This document shows, in pieces, positions 51,237-59,656 of a DNA stretch of 64,000 nucleotides. Both the position numbers and the translations under genes were made by a program. Source of the DNA: Lactiplantibacillus daoliensis (GTDB taxonomy: Bacteria; Bacillota; Bacilli; Lactobacillales; Lactobacillaceae); the NCBI RefSeq assembly GCF_005405005.1, contig NZ_BJDH01000010.1, forward strand, positions 1 through 64,000, given 5' to 3'. The notes beneath the pieces are model-generated. The model saw nothing but the letters and a program-made list of their open reading frames with translations, was not told the DNA's origin and did no database searches. Positions within the stretch are counted from its first letter, which is position 1. Each line of letters starts with the position of its first letter.

Positions 51237-51285
51237 TTGTGCCAAAATTAAACTCACCGATTCACAAATCAATCTTTTGGCACAA
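51237..51285. promoter_or_regulatory. Candidate MtlR operator, long-spaced inverted repeat
   Basis: TTGTGCCAAAA (51237-51247) and TTTTGGCACAA (51275-51285) are perfect inverted copies separated by 27 bases, 32 bases upstream of the -35 box. A third half-site, TGGCACA, lies at about 51225-51231. An upstream activator site suits MtlR. Binding is inferred from position. Confidence 0.65.
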
Positions 51286-51446
51286 CGCGCATAAATATTG
51301 TTATATTAAGATTTAAAACATCTCAATAACTAATTTTATACTGAATCTGTCGGTAATTTCACAAGCGGTTTAGACCGATTGTGGTGATTCGACATTGTAT
51401 TCCCTCAGTGGACTCTTATACTGGAAGTACAAAGGGGGCAGAACTA

Positions 51447-52868
51447 ATGTTGAAAAAAAGTTCTGATTGTACCGAAATTCTCGTCGGCAAAGCTGCTACC
51501 ATTGATGGCTCGACGATCGTGGCTCGTAACGAAGATGGTTACGGCCCAATTAATCCAATTAAATTCGTGGTTCATCCAGCCAAGGATCAAACCAAAGCTG
51601 AATTTAAATCTGTAACCACTGGCGTGACTGTCCCATTACCAGATCACGCTTACCGCTACACGGCGACACCACAGGCTGACCAGAGCGATGGCCAATATGA
51701 GGAAGCCGGCATTAATGAGTTAAACGTCGGCATGAGCGCAACCGAAACCACCGCGACAAATGCACGTGTTCTTGGCTACGATCCATTAGTCGATGACGGC
51801 GTTAATGAAGAAGCAATGCTAACACTCGTTCTTCCCTATATTAAGACTGCCAAAGAAGGCGTCCAACGACTTGGTGCTTTGATTGAAAAATATGGGACTG
51901 GTGAAAGTAACAGTATCGCCTTTAACGACCATAACGACATCTGGATTCTAGAAACTGCTGGTGGTCATCATTGGGGCGCTATGCGCTTACCTGACGACAC
52001 TTATGCAATTGTACCTAACCAGACTGTTGTCGAAGACCTAGATTTGAGCGACGCTGACAACTATCTTGGTGCAACTGACCTAGCAGAATTTGTCGAAAAG
52101 TATCATTTAAATCCCACACCAGGCCAATTTAATTTCCGTGAAATCTTTGGCACGCACGGCGAAGACGATGCTTATTACAACACGCCGCGGACTTGGTACG
52201 GTCAGAAATTGTTCAATCCCGAAATTGGAGACCAACAGCCGACCGATCAAACGATGCCGATGTGCCGCAAGCCTAGCAAGTTATTAGCCATCGAAGACGT
52301 GCAATTCTTCTTAGCTTCCCATTATAATGGCACACCCTATGATCCATTTGACACCTATGCTTCCGGCACTGCCAATGACCAAAAGAAATACCGGTCGATC
52401 GCCATGGATCGTAACCAATGTCAATCGATTTTGCAGATACGTAACGATGTGCCTGCTGAACAAGCTGCCATCCAATGGGTTGCGATGGGTTTCTTTGCCT
52501 ATGCGCCATCAGTGCCATTCTTTACCAACATCAACGACACCCCACTTGATTACCGCAATACGACGGCAACCGTCGATGTGCATAATGTTTACTGGCTCAA
52601 CAAAACGTTATCAACGTTGATCGAACCACATTGGCATGAATTTGCCGAAGCCGTCAACGCTTATCGCAACGGCTGTCAATCTTATGCTCGCGGTCGTGTC
52701 GCGGCAACTGATGTCAATGTGACTGGTGATGTGACCGACTATTTAACGAAAGCCAACGCTGAAACTGCCGGTGAAATTTCCAAGCGGACCTATGCATTAT
52801 TTGACGAACTCGTTAAACACGGCTTGTTACTATCAAAAACAAGTTGGGAAAAAGGCCAAAATCTATAA
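51447..52868 (+). CDS. Dipeptidase, peptidase family C69
   Basis: The 473-residue N-terminal-nucleophile-type dipeptidase begins MLKKSSDCTEILVGKAATID with the candidate nucleophile Cys8, followed by GSTIVARNEDGYGP. Further C69 features are NSIAFNDHNDIWILETAGGH and WGAMRLPDDTYAIVPNQ. It cleaves dipeptides in the cytoplasm, likely PepD-like. ATG 51447 follows AAGGGGGC. The frame could extend 22 codons further upstream but has no ribosome site there. It is divergent from the mtl operon and probably independent. Confidence 0.9.
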   Translation: MLKKSSDCTEILVGKAATIDGSTIVARNEDGYGPINPIKFVVHPAKDQTKAEFKSVTTGVTVPLPDHAYRYTATPQADQSDGQYEEAGINELNVGMSATETTATNARVLGYDPLVDDGVNEEAMLTLVLPYIKTAKEGVQRLGALIEKYGTGESNSIAFNDHNDIWILETAGGHHWGAMRLPDDTYAIVPNQTVVEDLDLSDADNYLGATDLAEFVEKYHLNPTPGQFNFREIFGTHGEDDAYYNTPRTWYGQKLFNPEIGDQQPTDQTMPMCRKPSKLLAIEDVQFFLASHYNGTPYDPFDTYASGTANDQKKYRSIAMDRNQCQSILQIRNDVPAEQAAIQWVAMGFFAYAPSVPFFTNINDTPLDYRNTTATVDVHNVYWLNKTLSTLIEPHWHEFAEAVNAYRNGCQSYARGRVAATDVNVTGDVTDYLTKANAETAGEISKRTYALFDELVKHGLLLSKTSWEKGQNL

Positions 52869-52894
52869 TTAAATTATGATACCATTTCATCAAT

Positions 52895-52941
52895 AAAAGC
52901 GTGTGCTTACTCATTAATCTCGAGTAAACACACGCTTTTTG
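52895..52941. terminator. Shared terminator, dipeptidase (+) and TetR gene (-)
   Basis: AAAAGCGTGTGCTTACTC (52895-52912) pairs with GAGTAAACACACGCTTTT (about 52922-52939) with small mismatches. Confidence 0.85.
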
Positions 52942-52956
52942 TCTGACTAGCTTGAC

Positions 52957-53517
52957 TCAACCACGAATCATTAAATGACTAATCAACTGCGCAATTTGTT
53001 GCGACGACAATCCCTGCTGTTGTCGCTGATGGGCATAACTATCACTTTTTAACATGGCAATCAGCATATCCGCCCGAAAAGTAAGTTCTGTTTCATCAAT
53101 TTTCTCATTAACCGGTGTCAAAACTTGTTTGAATAGGTCGACTAATTGCTGATACAAGGCACTTTGATAATAAGTCGCCATGACCGTTGGCCCATTTTCA
53201 AATGCCGTTAGCAACTGCAGGCGTCGTTCCCGAAAAGTCAAATACTGCGCTAAGATCTGCTGAAATTGTTCCACTGGCGTTGCCGTCGTTTGAGCTAAAT
53301 ACTGTTGACTTGTCGTGATGAACTGCTGAATAAAGTCTACTGCTAGAGCTAGGCACAACTCGCTCTTATTAGGGTAGTTGCGATACAGGGTGCCGGTACC
53401 AATCTGGGCCGCACTGGCAATGTCCTTCATGCTAACCACCTGAACTGATCGTTGTTCAAACAACTGCCCGGCCGCAGCCAAGATTTTGGCACGATTTTGT
53501 TCTGCATCTTTACGCAT
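52957..53517 (-). CDS. TetR-family transcriptional regulator
   Basis: The 186-residue regulator has its TetR domain at about 9-55: ILAAAGQLFEQRSVQVVSMK, then DIASAAQIGTGTLYRNYPNK. The C-terminal ligand domain is helical and Gln-rich (VEQFQQILAQYLTFRERR). It is divergent from the TauE-like gene (about 116 bases between the starts) and likely regulates it and itself. Confidence 0.87.
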   Translation of the reverse strand: MRKDAEQNRAKILAAAGQLFEQRSVQVVSMKDIASAAQIGTGTLYRNYPNKSELCLALAVDFIQQFITTSQQYLAQTTATPVEQFQQILAQYLTFRERRLQLLTAFENGPTVMATYYQSALYQQLVDLFKQVLTPVNEKIDETELTFRADMLIAMLKSDSYAHQRQQQGLSSQQIAQLISHLMIRG

Positions 53518-53633
53518 TTCTTACACCCGCTTCCAGCTTTGCTATCAGCTTACGCTAACCATGCCTTCTTGACAAGTGGAGCATGCTCCGTTTATAGTTA
53601 ACATGCTTTTACTCTGTGAAGAAGGTCAAGGAT

Positions 53634-54371
53634 ATGCTCATTTTCAGCTATGGTTTAATTATCGGTATTTTTGTCAGCCTAATCGGCGGGGGCGGTGCTG
53701 CCCTTTATCTCGGTGTCCTCACTAGTCAGATTGGTTTAGCAACCGCAGTGGCTGTTCCGACTTCGCTACTAGTTGCACTACCCGCGTTGTTTTTCGGCTT
53801 TTTAACGCAAACTCGGATTAAGAATGTTAATTTTCACGTTGGTAATCAAATGATACTCGCTGCTATTCCTGGCATCTTGGTGGGAACAATCAGTGCCCAA
53901 TTTATTCCACAAAAATTGTATAACTGGATCGTTGGCACAATCTTTATCGTGATGGGTGGCATGGTGTTGCTTAAAGCCATCCGGCGTCAAAAGAAATCTC
54001 GTGAAACGACTCAGCAAATCTGGATTGCCCGCGGCTTTGGCCTACTCAGTGGCCTAATGGTCGGTATCGGTGGCCTAAGTGGTGGGGCCACAACGGCGGC
54101 CGGGCTGACTATTTTAGGATTAACCGCAGTCGAAGCAGCTGGTACTGCCACCTACGTGCTGACAACTATGTCGGCAATTAGTCTGGTCAGTCACCTATTC
54201 ACCAGTACCTTTGCTTGGCAAGCGGGTTGGCTATTGATGATTGGTGCCATTATTGGCGCAGTCATCACGCCGCTAGTCATCCGTCGATTGGACTTAGACA
54301 AAGTCAATCGGGTATTAACGCCATTTCTTGGTCTACTGATTATTTACTTTGGTGTCAAAATGTTTATTTAG
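53634..54371 (+). CDS. TauE/SafE-family membrane transporter
   Basis: The 245-residue membrane protein has about eight helices and the family markers ISLIGGGGAALYLGVL near the start (the GGGG turn in helix 1) and the repeat-half equivalent GIGGLSGGATTAAGLTILG at about 150. The family exports or imports sulphite, sulphoacetate or other small anions. The substrate here is unknown. ATG 53634 is preceded by AGAAGGTC. The adjacent, divergent TetR gene suggests control by a toxic compound. Confidence 0.85.
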   Translation: MLIFSYGLIIGIFVSLIGGGGAALYLGVLTSQIGLATAVAVPTSLLVALPALFFGFLTQTRIKNVNFHVGNQMILAAIPGILVGTISAQFIPQKLYNWIVGTIFIVMGGMVLLKAIRRQKKSRETTQQIWIARGFGLLSGLMVGIGGLSGGATTAAGLTILGLTAVEAAGTATYVLTTMSAISLVSHLFTSTFAWQAGWLLMIGAIIGAVITPLVIRRLDLDKVNRVLTPFLGLLIIYFGVKMFI

Positions 54372-54373
54372 CA

Positions 54374-54423
54374 AATAGGCCACCGTCATCGTGAGTTTAA
54401 CGATGACAGTGACCTATTTTTTG
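54374..54423 (+). terminator. Terminator of the TauE-like gene
   Basis: AATAGGCCACCGTCATCG (54376-54393) pairs with CGATGACAGTGACCTATT (54403-54420) with two mismatches, followed by TTTT. Confidence 0.85.
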
Positions 54424-54467
54424 TGTTTACTTTAAGCACTGCCAAGCAATTTCATCACAATGCCACT

Positions 54468-55634
54468 TTAATTGTATTGCACTGCGGCGTTGAGTTTACG
54501 ACGATTAAATAAATAGATAATTGCTGTTAAAGGAACGACGAGTAACATCACTGGGTAAAAGAACTTTAGTGGCAAAATAGTCGATAGAATACCACCAATG
54601 ATCGGTCCAATCGACATCCCAATATCGCTTCCCAAATAATAAGTCGCATTAGCGAGTCCCTGTTCTTTCATGGGAGCTAACAAGAGCTCTGTTGATTGAG
54701 AAACAGAAACCATCACCCCAAAACCAACCGCCATTAACCCGGCTGCCAAGATCATCTCGAAGTTATTTTGCATGATCGTTAATAGGATGATATAACCAAT
54801 CGTTGCCATTATGCAGATAGCAAACCAAATGCCAAATGAAATTGTATCAAAATAATTTTTTAACAGCATCCGAATAACGATTAAAACAAGTGAGTAACAT
54901 AGGAAGAATAGACTGACAGTAATAGTTAAATGACGTTCTTGAACATACATGACGATATCAGCTTGAGTCACAAAATAAGGAATAGACAATAGTGAAAAAA
55001 TCATGGCTACCGGCAAGGCATCGCGTTGAATAATCTTAAAATGTTGGTCTTTTAAGTCGACTGACGGTTTGGCACGATTATCGATCAATTGTATGACAAC
55101 TACCATTGCTACAGCGCTCAAGGCTGCCAAGCCGATAATGAATTTATAGCCTAAAAGTTGATAGATACTAATTGCTAGCGCTGGCGCAATCGCCATTGCC
55201 AGCGCGTTTAATAAGCCATAATATCCCATCGCGGCGCCAAGATGTTGTCGTGGCACTAAATAAGCCATCCAAGTCGCTAAACAAACGGTACATAGGACGA
55301 AGCCTAACCCATTGATGATTCTGAAAAATAATAACCAGGGTGCACCTAAGGAAAAAAGGTAACCAAAATCACTAATCGCGCATAAGCTACCACCGATTAG
55401 TGCTAATCGATATTTAGAAATTCGATCAGTTAAATTGCCGGCAAAAGGTCTTAATACCATTGACGTCAGACTCATAATGCCCACAATAATACCGGCAAAA
55501 GTGCTACTAATCCCTAAATTACGAGCATAGCCGTTCATTAGAGGGTTGACCGCTTGAATACTAAACTGGTAAAAAAAGGTTGCTAACATCACGCAAACAA
55601 TATCTTTTGAAAAAAATGAAAATTTCTTTGTCAA
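54468..55634 (-). CDS. Major facilitator superfamily transporter
   Basis: The transporter of about 388 residues has twelve hydrophobic segments. MFS motif A is in the loop RPFAGNLTDRISKYR, and a central polar loop lies at about 183-200. Start chosen at TTG 55634 (MTKKFSFF) because AAAGGAGCAG lies just before it; the longer frame from 55688 has none. It follows the esterase gene with a 68-base gap that holds a small terminator-like hairpin, so expression may be partial or regulated by read-through. The substrate is unknown; it may carry the ester or its product. Confidence 0.85.
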   Translation of the reverse strand: MTKKFSFFSKDIVCVMLATFFYQFSIQAVNPLMNGYARNLGISSTFAGIIVGIMSLTSMVLRPFAGNLTDRISKYRLALIGGSLCAISDFGYLFSLGAPWLLFFRIINGLGFVLCTVCLATWMAYLVPRQHLGAAMGYYGLLNALAMAIAPALAISIYQLLGYKFIIGLAALSAVAMVVVIQLIDNRAKPSVDLKDQHFKIIQRDALPVAMIFSLLSIPYFVTQADIVMYVQERHLTITVSLFFLCYSLVLIVIRMLLKNYFDTISFGIWFAICIMATIGYIILLTIMQNNFEMILAAGLMAVGFGVMVSVSQSTELLLAPMKEQGLANATYYLGSDIGMSIGPIIGGILSTILPLKFFYPVMLLVVPLTAIIYLFNRRKLNAAVQYN

Positions 55635-55667
55635 ATTCTGCTCCTTTAAAATTTGTTTAAACCAAAT

Positions 55668-55689
55668 AAAAAAGGCGGCTATAACCACC
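55668..55689 (-). terminator. Intercistronic terminator/attenuator between esterase and MFS genes
   Basis: On the minus strand GGTGGT (55689-55684), loop, and GCCGCC (55679-55674) are followed by a T run (55673-55668). It is short but G/C-rich and would cut read-through into the transporter gene. Confidence 0.55.
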
Positions 55690-55702
55690 TTTCTTATATT
55701 TA

Positions 55703-57130
55703 CTATGGCCGAGCAATGCCTTTGAATAACTGTAGCACAGTTTTGGCATGTTCAACTCCGTTATAAGGTCTCTGACCAATATCTTTGATGATTATTTGAT
55801 CTGGTTTCACTGGTGACCATAACTTTTCATGTTGATCAGTCGCAAAATCGAGTAATGTTCGACTAATAAACCCATCACGTTCGAGTTGTTCTTGACTCGC
55901 ATCAGGTGCAACTTGGCCGACAATACCGTACATATCAGTCCCATGATAAGCGGGAGAACCTTCGACTGGACCGACACTTAGTTGATAAACGTGGCCACCT
56001 GCTTGAGCATGATCGTGGGCTTCCCGAATCGCTGGTAAGGTAAAATTATAATCTGTAAAGAAGCGGGTTCTAACATCAAGCGGTGACGCTTTGCCAGCAC
56101 CACAATGTAATGCAATTGCCTCGGCTTGTTTGCGTGGAATATGGCAATCATAAACCATTTCATCAACCACAGCTTCAATGGTTTTGGGATCAACATTATC
56201 TGGAACATTAGCTGCATACCAGCTTGCTTCGGCCGTTGTTGAAGTGATGATTAAATCAACATCTTTATGTTCCCCACTTTTAATCACATCAGCAGGATTG
56301 GCCTTCAAAACGCCATTTGGTAAAAATTCATCTTCGACAATGCCAATTGAAATGGTATTTAGATTGCCACGTTTCAAAACGTCAGTTGGTAAAACTTGAT
56401 TAACCGCAGCCGTTAGTGATTTAGCATCAACCGTTAACAACTGCTCTGGTGACGTTAGTTCTAGTGTTTTTAAAACTTTATCCGCTAATTCTTCAGCCCA
56501 CCATGCTGGAATATAACGGGCAGCATAGCCAGAGAACGCTGCTAGTTTGCGATATAATCCATCAGCTTCTGGTACCGCTAAAAGTGTTAAAAGTGAAAAT
56601 GAACCGGCACTATGACCCGTAAGTGTCACTTGATTGGCGTCGCCACCAAATGACCCAATATATTGGTGAATCCACTTTAAAGCTAGGACCATATCTTGCA
56701 GTCCTAAATTACTGGCATCCTTAAATTTCCCGCCATATTGAGATAGTTCAAGCCACCCCAGCGCTCCTAGACGATAATTAATGGAAACACCGACTACCTT
56801 ACCGCTAGCAACCAACCCAGATAGATCAGAAGTATCTTGAGAATTAGCCCCATAAGTCCAACCACCCCCATGGATATACACAACCACAGGCAGTTTTTCT
56901 TGAACATTATCTGGCGCCCAAATATTAAGATTTAAGCAATCTTCACTTTCACCTTTGTCGGAACTTAAAAAAGCAGGATCCGTGAATTGCATTGATGCTG
57001 GTCCACTTTGACTATAGTCGTGGTTAGGGTCAAACGGAACAATTTGAGCTTTTTGAAACCGATCAGCAGTACCATAAGGGACTCCGAGCCATTCTTGCAC
57101 ATTATTAAACTTCTTATTAAGATGTGACAT
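55703..57130 (-). CDS. Carboxylesterase, type B
   Basis: The 475-residue alpha/beta hydrolase has the carboxylesterase B hallmarks EDCLNLNIWAP and VVYIHGGGWTYGA (oxyanion hole), and the catalytic Ser in TLTGHSAGSFSLL. The catalytic acid is probably the Glu in the TTAEASWYAA region, and a His follows later (SPAYHGTDMYG region). No signal peptide is present, so it is cytoplasmic. It hydrolyses carboxylic esters; the natural substrate is unknown. Co-directional with the MFS gene. GAAGGAAT lies before ATG. Confidence 0.88.
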   Translation of the reverse strand: MSHLNKKFNNVQEWLGVPYGTADRFQKAQIVPFDPNHDYSQSGPASMQFTDPAFLSSDKGESEDCLNLNIWAPDNVQEKLPVVVYIHGGGWTYGANSQDTSDLSGLVASGKVVGVSINYRLGALGWLELSQYGGKFKDASNLGLQDMVLALKWIHQYIGSFGGDANQVTLTGHSAGSFSLLTLLAVPEADGLYRKLAAFSGYAARYIPAWWAEELADKVLKTLELTSPEQLLTVDAKSLTAAVNQVLPTDVLKRGNLNTISIGIVEDEFLPNGVLKANPADVIKSGEHKDVDLIITSTTAEASWYAANVPDNVDPKTIEAVVDEMVYDCHIPRKQAEAIALHCGAGKASPLDVRTRFFTDYNFTLPAIREAHDHAQAGGHVYQLSVGPVEGSPAYHGTDMYGIVGQVAPDASQEQLERDGFISRTLLDFATDQHEKLWSPVKPDQIIIKDIGQRPYNGVEHAKTVLQLFKGIARP

Positions 57131-57183
57131 TTCAAATTCCTTCTTCTACACTTTTTTATATCGCTTTGTTTCAGTATCCCTCC

Positions 57184-57214
57184 AGTTTAAACTATGTCCT
57201 AACGTTACAGTCAA
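57184..57214 (-). promoter_or_regulatory. Esterase promoter with long (19-base) spacer
   Basis: On the minus strand TTGACT (57214-57209) and TAAACT (57189-57184) are 19 bases apart, 54 bases before the start. A 19-base spacer is longer than optimal and often seen where an activator is needed. Confidence 0.4.
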
Positions 57215-57336
57215 CTGAATTTCAATGAAAAAAATTAAACGCGGTTATTTCAGCAAAATATATTAATTAATTCCGTTTCATATCCTATAAGTACCACATA
57301 AATTCGTAGCTAGCATGGAAATACCCTCAGGAAACG

Positions 57337-57380
57337 AAAAAAAGCCAATTTGAAATCGTCGGATTTCAAATTGGCTTTTT
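57337..57380 (-). terminator. Terminator of nagB
   Basis: AAAAAGCCAATTTGAAATC (57339-57357) pairs perfectly with GATTTCAAATTGGCTTTTT (57362-57380). Long A and T runs make it usable in both directions. Confidence 0.92.
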
Positions 57381-57409
57381 AGAGTCATTAATTTGCTTAA
57401 GTTTAAATT

Positions 57410-58123
57410 CTAGTATTTTTTGCTTAACTTGCTGGCTGCGGCTTCATCAATGATAACCGTAACATCAGGATGATTTTGCAAAATTGAAGCTGGGCAATCA
57501 ACTGTGTCAGGCCCTTCGATCATACCCTTAACTGCGTCAGCCTTGTTGTCGCCAAAAGCTTCGAGAATCAAATGCTTGCTCTTCATGATTGAAGCTAAGC
57601 CCATTGAGAAGGCTTGCTTAGGAACATCATTTTCGCTAGCAAAGAAACGTGCGTTAGCTTCGATAGTTGATTCCGTTAAGTCAACAACATGAGTTGTCAC
57701 GTCGCGGGCAGTCCCTGGTTCGTTAAAGCCAATGTGACCATTACGGCCAATACCTAAGATTTGTAAGTCGATTGGATGTTCGTCGATCACTTTGTCATAA
57801 CGCTTAACTTCTTCAGCTGGGTTAGCAGCTAAACCGTTTGGCAAGAATGATTCTTTAAATGGTTTTTGGTCAAATAAATGTGATTGCATGAAGTACTTGT
57901 AACTTTGGTCGTTATCTGGTGCAATACCAACATATTCATCCAAGTTAACGGATGTGCAGTTACTGAAATCTAAGTCACTCTTTACGATTTCTTGATAAGT
58001 TGTAACGGGTGTCGAACCAGTTGCCAACCCAAATACTTTAGCCCCATTGTCTAAGGCATTCTTAAATACTTTGTATCCTTCTACACCGCCGGCAGCTTGA
58101 TCCTTTACTACGATAACTTTCAT
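57410..58123 (-). CDS. nagB: Glucosamine-6-phosphate deaminase
   Basis: The 237-residue enzyme converts glucosamine 6-phosphate to fructose 6-phosphate and ammonia. Family motifs are [27 protein letters not shown], the catalytic run [14 protein letters not shown] and [17 protein letters not shown]. The length fits the short Gram-positive form without the E. coli allosteric tail. Upstream are two GntR-type (NagR/YvoA-like) operators and a cre, so it is controlled by amino-sugar phosphates and by CcpA. GAGGGAG precedes ATG. Confidence 0.96.
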   Translation of the reverse strand: MKVIVVKDQAAGGVEGYKVFKNALDNGAKVFGLATGSTPVTTYQEIVKSDLDFSNCTSVNLDEYVGIAPDNDQSYKYFMQSHLFDQKPFKESFLPNGLAANPAEEVKRYDKVIDEHPIDLQILGIGRNGHIGFNEPGTARDVTTHVVDLTESTIEANARFFASENDVPKQAFSMGLASIMKSKHLILEAFGDNKADAVKGMIEGPDTVDCPASILQNHPDVTVIIDEAAASKLSKKY

Positions 58124-58145
58124 AATTAACTGACTCCCTCTTTAT

Positions 58146-58180
58146 TTGGTATAGTCCAATTGTATATTGGTCTAGACTAA
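58146..58180. promoter_or_regulatory. Two NagR/YvoA-like operators before nagB
   Basis: TTGGTATAGTCCAA (58146-58159) and ATTGGTCTAGACTAA (58166-58180) are imperfect palindromes of the TGGTNTAGACCA type known for GntR/HutC-family NagR. They lie 23-57 bases before nagB. Confidence 0.7.
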
Positions 58181-58217
58181 AATTCAAGAGGTTTGTTCGA
58201 AATAGTTAATTTTTATG

Positions 58218-58231
58218 TGTAACCGTTACCA
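58218..58231. promoter_or_regulatory. cre site upstream of nagB
   Basis: TGTAACCGTTACCA matches the cre consensus TGWAANCGNTNWCA at 13 of 14 positions. It lies about 95 bases before nagB. Confidence 0.65.
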
Positions 58232-58269
58232 CTTACAGCCAACTATCGGCTCACAAAATAACATATTAA

Positions 58270-58298
58270 TTGTATTATCCTATCAATTTGCCTATACT
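58270..58298 (+). promoter_or_regulatory. Promoter of a candidate small RNA
   Basis: TTGTAT (58270-58275) and TATACT (58293-58298) are exactly 17 bases apart. No reading frame begins downstream for 370 bases; hairpins and a terminator do. Confidence 0.65.
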
Positions 58299-58301
58299 TA
58301 A

Positions 58302-58373
58302 GGAGTTCGTAACTCCGTAGAGCGTGAAAAACTCTACGACTAGCCAAGGCTGCAAAGTCGTTGGCTATTTTTT
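58302..58373 (+). ncRNA. Candidate small RNA with three hairpins
   Basis: Three stems follow the promoter in turn: GGAGTT with AACTCC (58302-58316), GTAGAG (58317-58322) with CTCTAC (58332-58337), and TAGCCAA (58341-58347) with TTGGCTA (58361-58367) followed by a six-base T run (58368-58373). The last is a normal terminator, so the predicted transcript is about 70 nucleotides. CGAC before the third stem can also pair with GTCG inside its loop, allowing a pseudoknot or alternative fold. I recognise no RNA family. Confidence 0.5.
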
Positions 58374-58377
58374 ATGA

Positions 58378-58489
58378 GTGCAACTCAGGGCGTACAGCCA
58401 CCGAGCATTACCTAGCTAACCAATGACTCGGTGATTTCTCCGAGTTGTTGATTAGCGTAGCAAGCACAGGTTGCTGCCCTGAATTGCAC
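58378..58489 (+). ncRNA. Junction-like RNA fold of unknown family
   Basis: GTGCAACTCAGGGC (58378-58391) and GCCCTGAATTGCAC (58476-58489) close a 112-base unit with 13 of 14 pairs. Inside are ACCGAG (58400-58405) with CTCGGT (58427-58432), ACTCGG (58426-58431) with CCGAGT (58439-58444), and AGCAA (58459-58463) with TTGCT (58471-58475). The first two pairings share CTCGG and cannot form together. The unit has no T run after it. It may be a leader element reached by read-through of the first terminator, or may act on the minus strand. Confidence 0.4.
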
Positions 58490-58670
58490 GTTACGACTAT
58501 CAAGATAAACCCAACACCCCGCCACGTTTTGTCCAAGAACCAACCACTAAAAATTACACACAAGCATACACAATCATCACAAAATTTTTTTCTAAAACAA
58601 AAATTCAAATTTTCAACAAAGTGCGTTAAACTATTCCCAGTAAAATCCAACAAATGCGAGGTTTTATCAC

Positions 58671-59141
58671 ATGGAACCAACTTTTAATAAAATGACCCCA
58701 GCGGGCTATCATGCCATTGAGCAAGAAATTGCCGATTTAATTGCGCAGCGACCACACCGAATCAAAGTATTAGCCGCTGCGGCTGCATTGGGGGATCGGT
58801 CCGAAAACGCCGAATATACTAATGCCAAACGGGACTTAGGCCGCCTGGAAAGTCGGGTCCGTTTCCTGAATAAACAATTACAATACGCTAAAGTCGTTGA
58901 ACCAGCTGATAATGACCAGCTCGACATCGGCAAAACCGTGACACTCGAATTCATGGACGATCACGATCAAGTCACCTATCAACTAGTTGGTAAACAAGAA
59001 GCAAATCTAGAACAAAATAAGATTTCCTTCACTTCGCCAATCGGAGCCGCACTTGATCATCACACCGTCAACGATGTTGTTACAGTCACTGCACCAAATG
59101 GAAATTACCAAGTTAAAATCATCGAAATTCATCGCAGCTAA
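58671..59141 (+). CDS. GreA/GreB-type transcription elongation factor
   Basis: The 156-residue factor has an N-terminal coiled coil (about 8-75: HAIEQEIADLIAQRPHRIKV, then AAALGDRSENAEYTNAKRD with the acidic tip) and a C-terminal FKBP-like domain (about 80-156). It helps stalled RNA polymerase cleave its transcript. The coiled-coil tip DRSENAEY matches the conserved Gre tip. This is an additional Gre-like paralogue in this genome type. TTCAAA and TAAACT lie 17 bases apart upstream, and GCGAGG precedes the ATG. Confidence 0.88.
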   Translation: MEPTFNKMTPAGYHAIEQEIADLIAQRPHRIKVLAAAAALGDRSENAEYTNAKRDLGRLESRVRFLNKQLQYAKVVEPADNDQLDIGKTVTLEFMDDHDQVTYQLVGKQEANLEQNKISFTSPIGAALDHHTVNDVVTVTAPNGNYQVKIIEIHRS

Positions 59142-59213
59142 AAAGTTAATTTAGCCGTTAGATCAGCAAAATACTTAAAAGTATGTTGCAATTTTTTCAG
59201 CACTGTATTACTT

Positions 59214-59249
59214 AGTCCTTTTTGACGAAAAATATCGTCAAAAAGGACT
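59214..59249 (+). terminator. Perfect hairpin after the greA-like gene
   Basis: AGTCCTTTTTGACGA (59214-59228) pairs perfectly with TCGTCAAAAAGGACT (59235-59249), then TTATATT. Terminator for the greA-like gene, 73 bases past its stop. Confidence 0.75.
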
Positions 59250-59386
59250 TTATATTATAAAGCCTAAAAGCACGAAATCTTCAGTTGGTACCGCTTTAAA
59301 CTTAAGAATCTAACGTTTTTAACGTAAAATACAAAAAAAAAGAAAACCCTAATCTTTCTTTAATGGTTCTCAAATGACACGAGCAA

Positions 59387-59400
59387 TGTAAACGCTACAA
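59387..59400. promoter_or_regulatory. cre-like site in the promoter of the 51-residue ORF
   Basis: TGTAAACGCTACAA matches the cre consensus at 12 of 14 positions. It overlaps a possible -10 box (TACAAT) with ATGACA sixteen bases upstream. Confidence 0.35.
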
Positions 59401-59433
59401 TAGAATCGTAAAGTAAACAGAAAAGGGTGAATA

Positions 59434-59589
59434 ATGATGGTATTGAGTATTATTACTATTTTAGGTATGGGTTTGATTGCAGCAACGGGTGCACATTTTG
59501 TGAATGGCGCACACACAATGCACATGAAGTCGGCAGAACACCAATATGGTAAAATGCCAGCAAACCTCCACCAAATCGACTTTCTTTAA
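59434..59589 (+). CDS. Small protein of 51 residues with one membrane segment
   Basis: ATG 59434 (or the ATG at 59437) follows AAAAGGG by about seven bases. The product begins MMVLSIITILGMGLIAATGA, a single hydrophobic helix, then a His/Met-rich stretch (HFVNGAHTMHMKSAEHQYG) and ends LHQIDFL. His and Met are abundant for its size, which may allow metal binding; this is speculative. It has a promoter-like region and a terminator, so it is likely expressed. Confidence 0.55.
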   Translation: MMVLSIITILGMGLIAATGAHFVNGAHTMHMKSAEHQYGKMPANLHQIDFL

Positions 59590-59656
59590 ATCACTTGTTT
59601 AGTCATTACAAGGAATCGAAGTGAGCCAACAGTTGACTACAGAATGGTCATTAATC

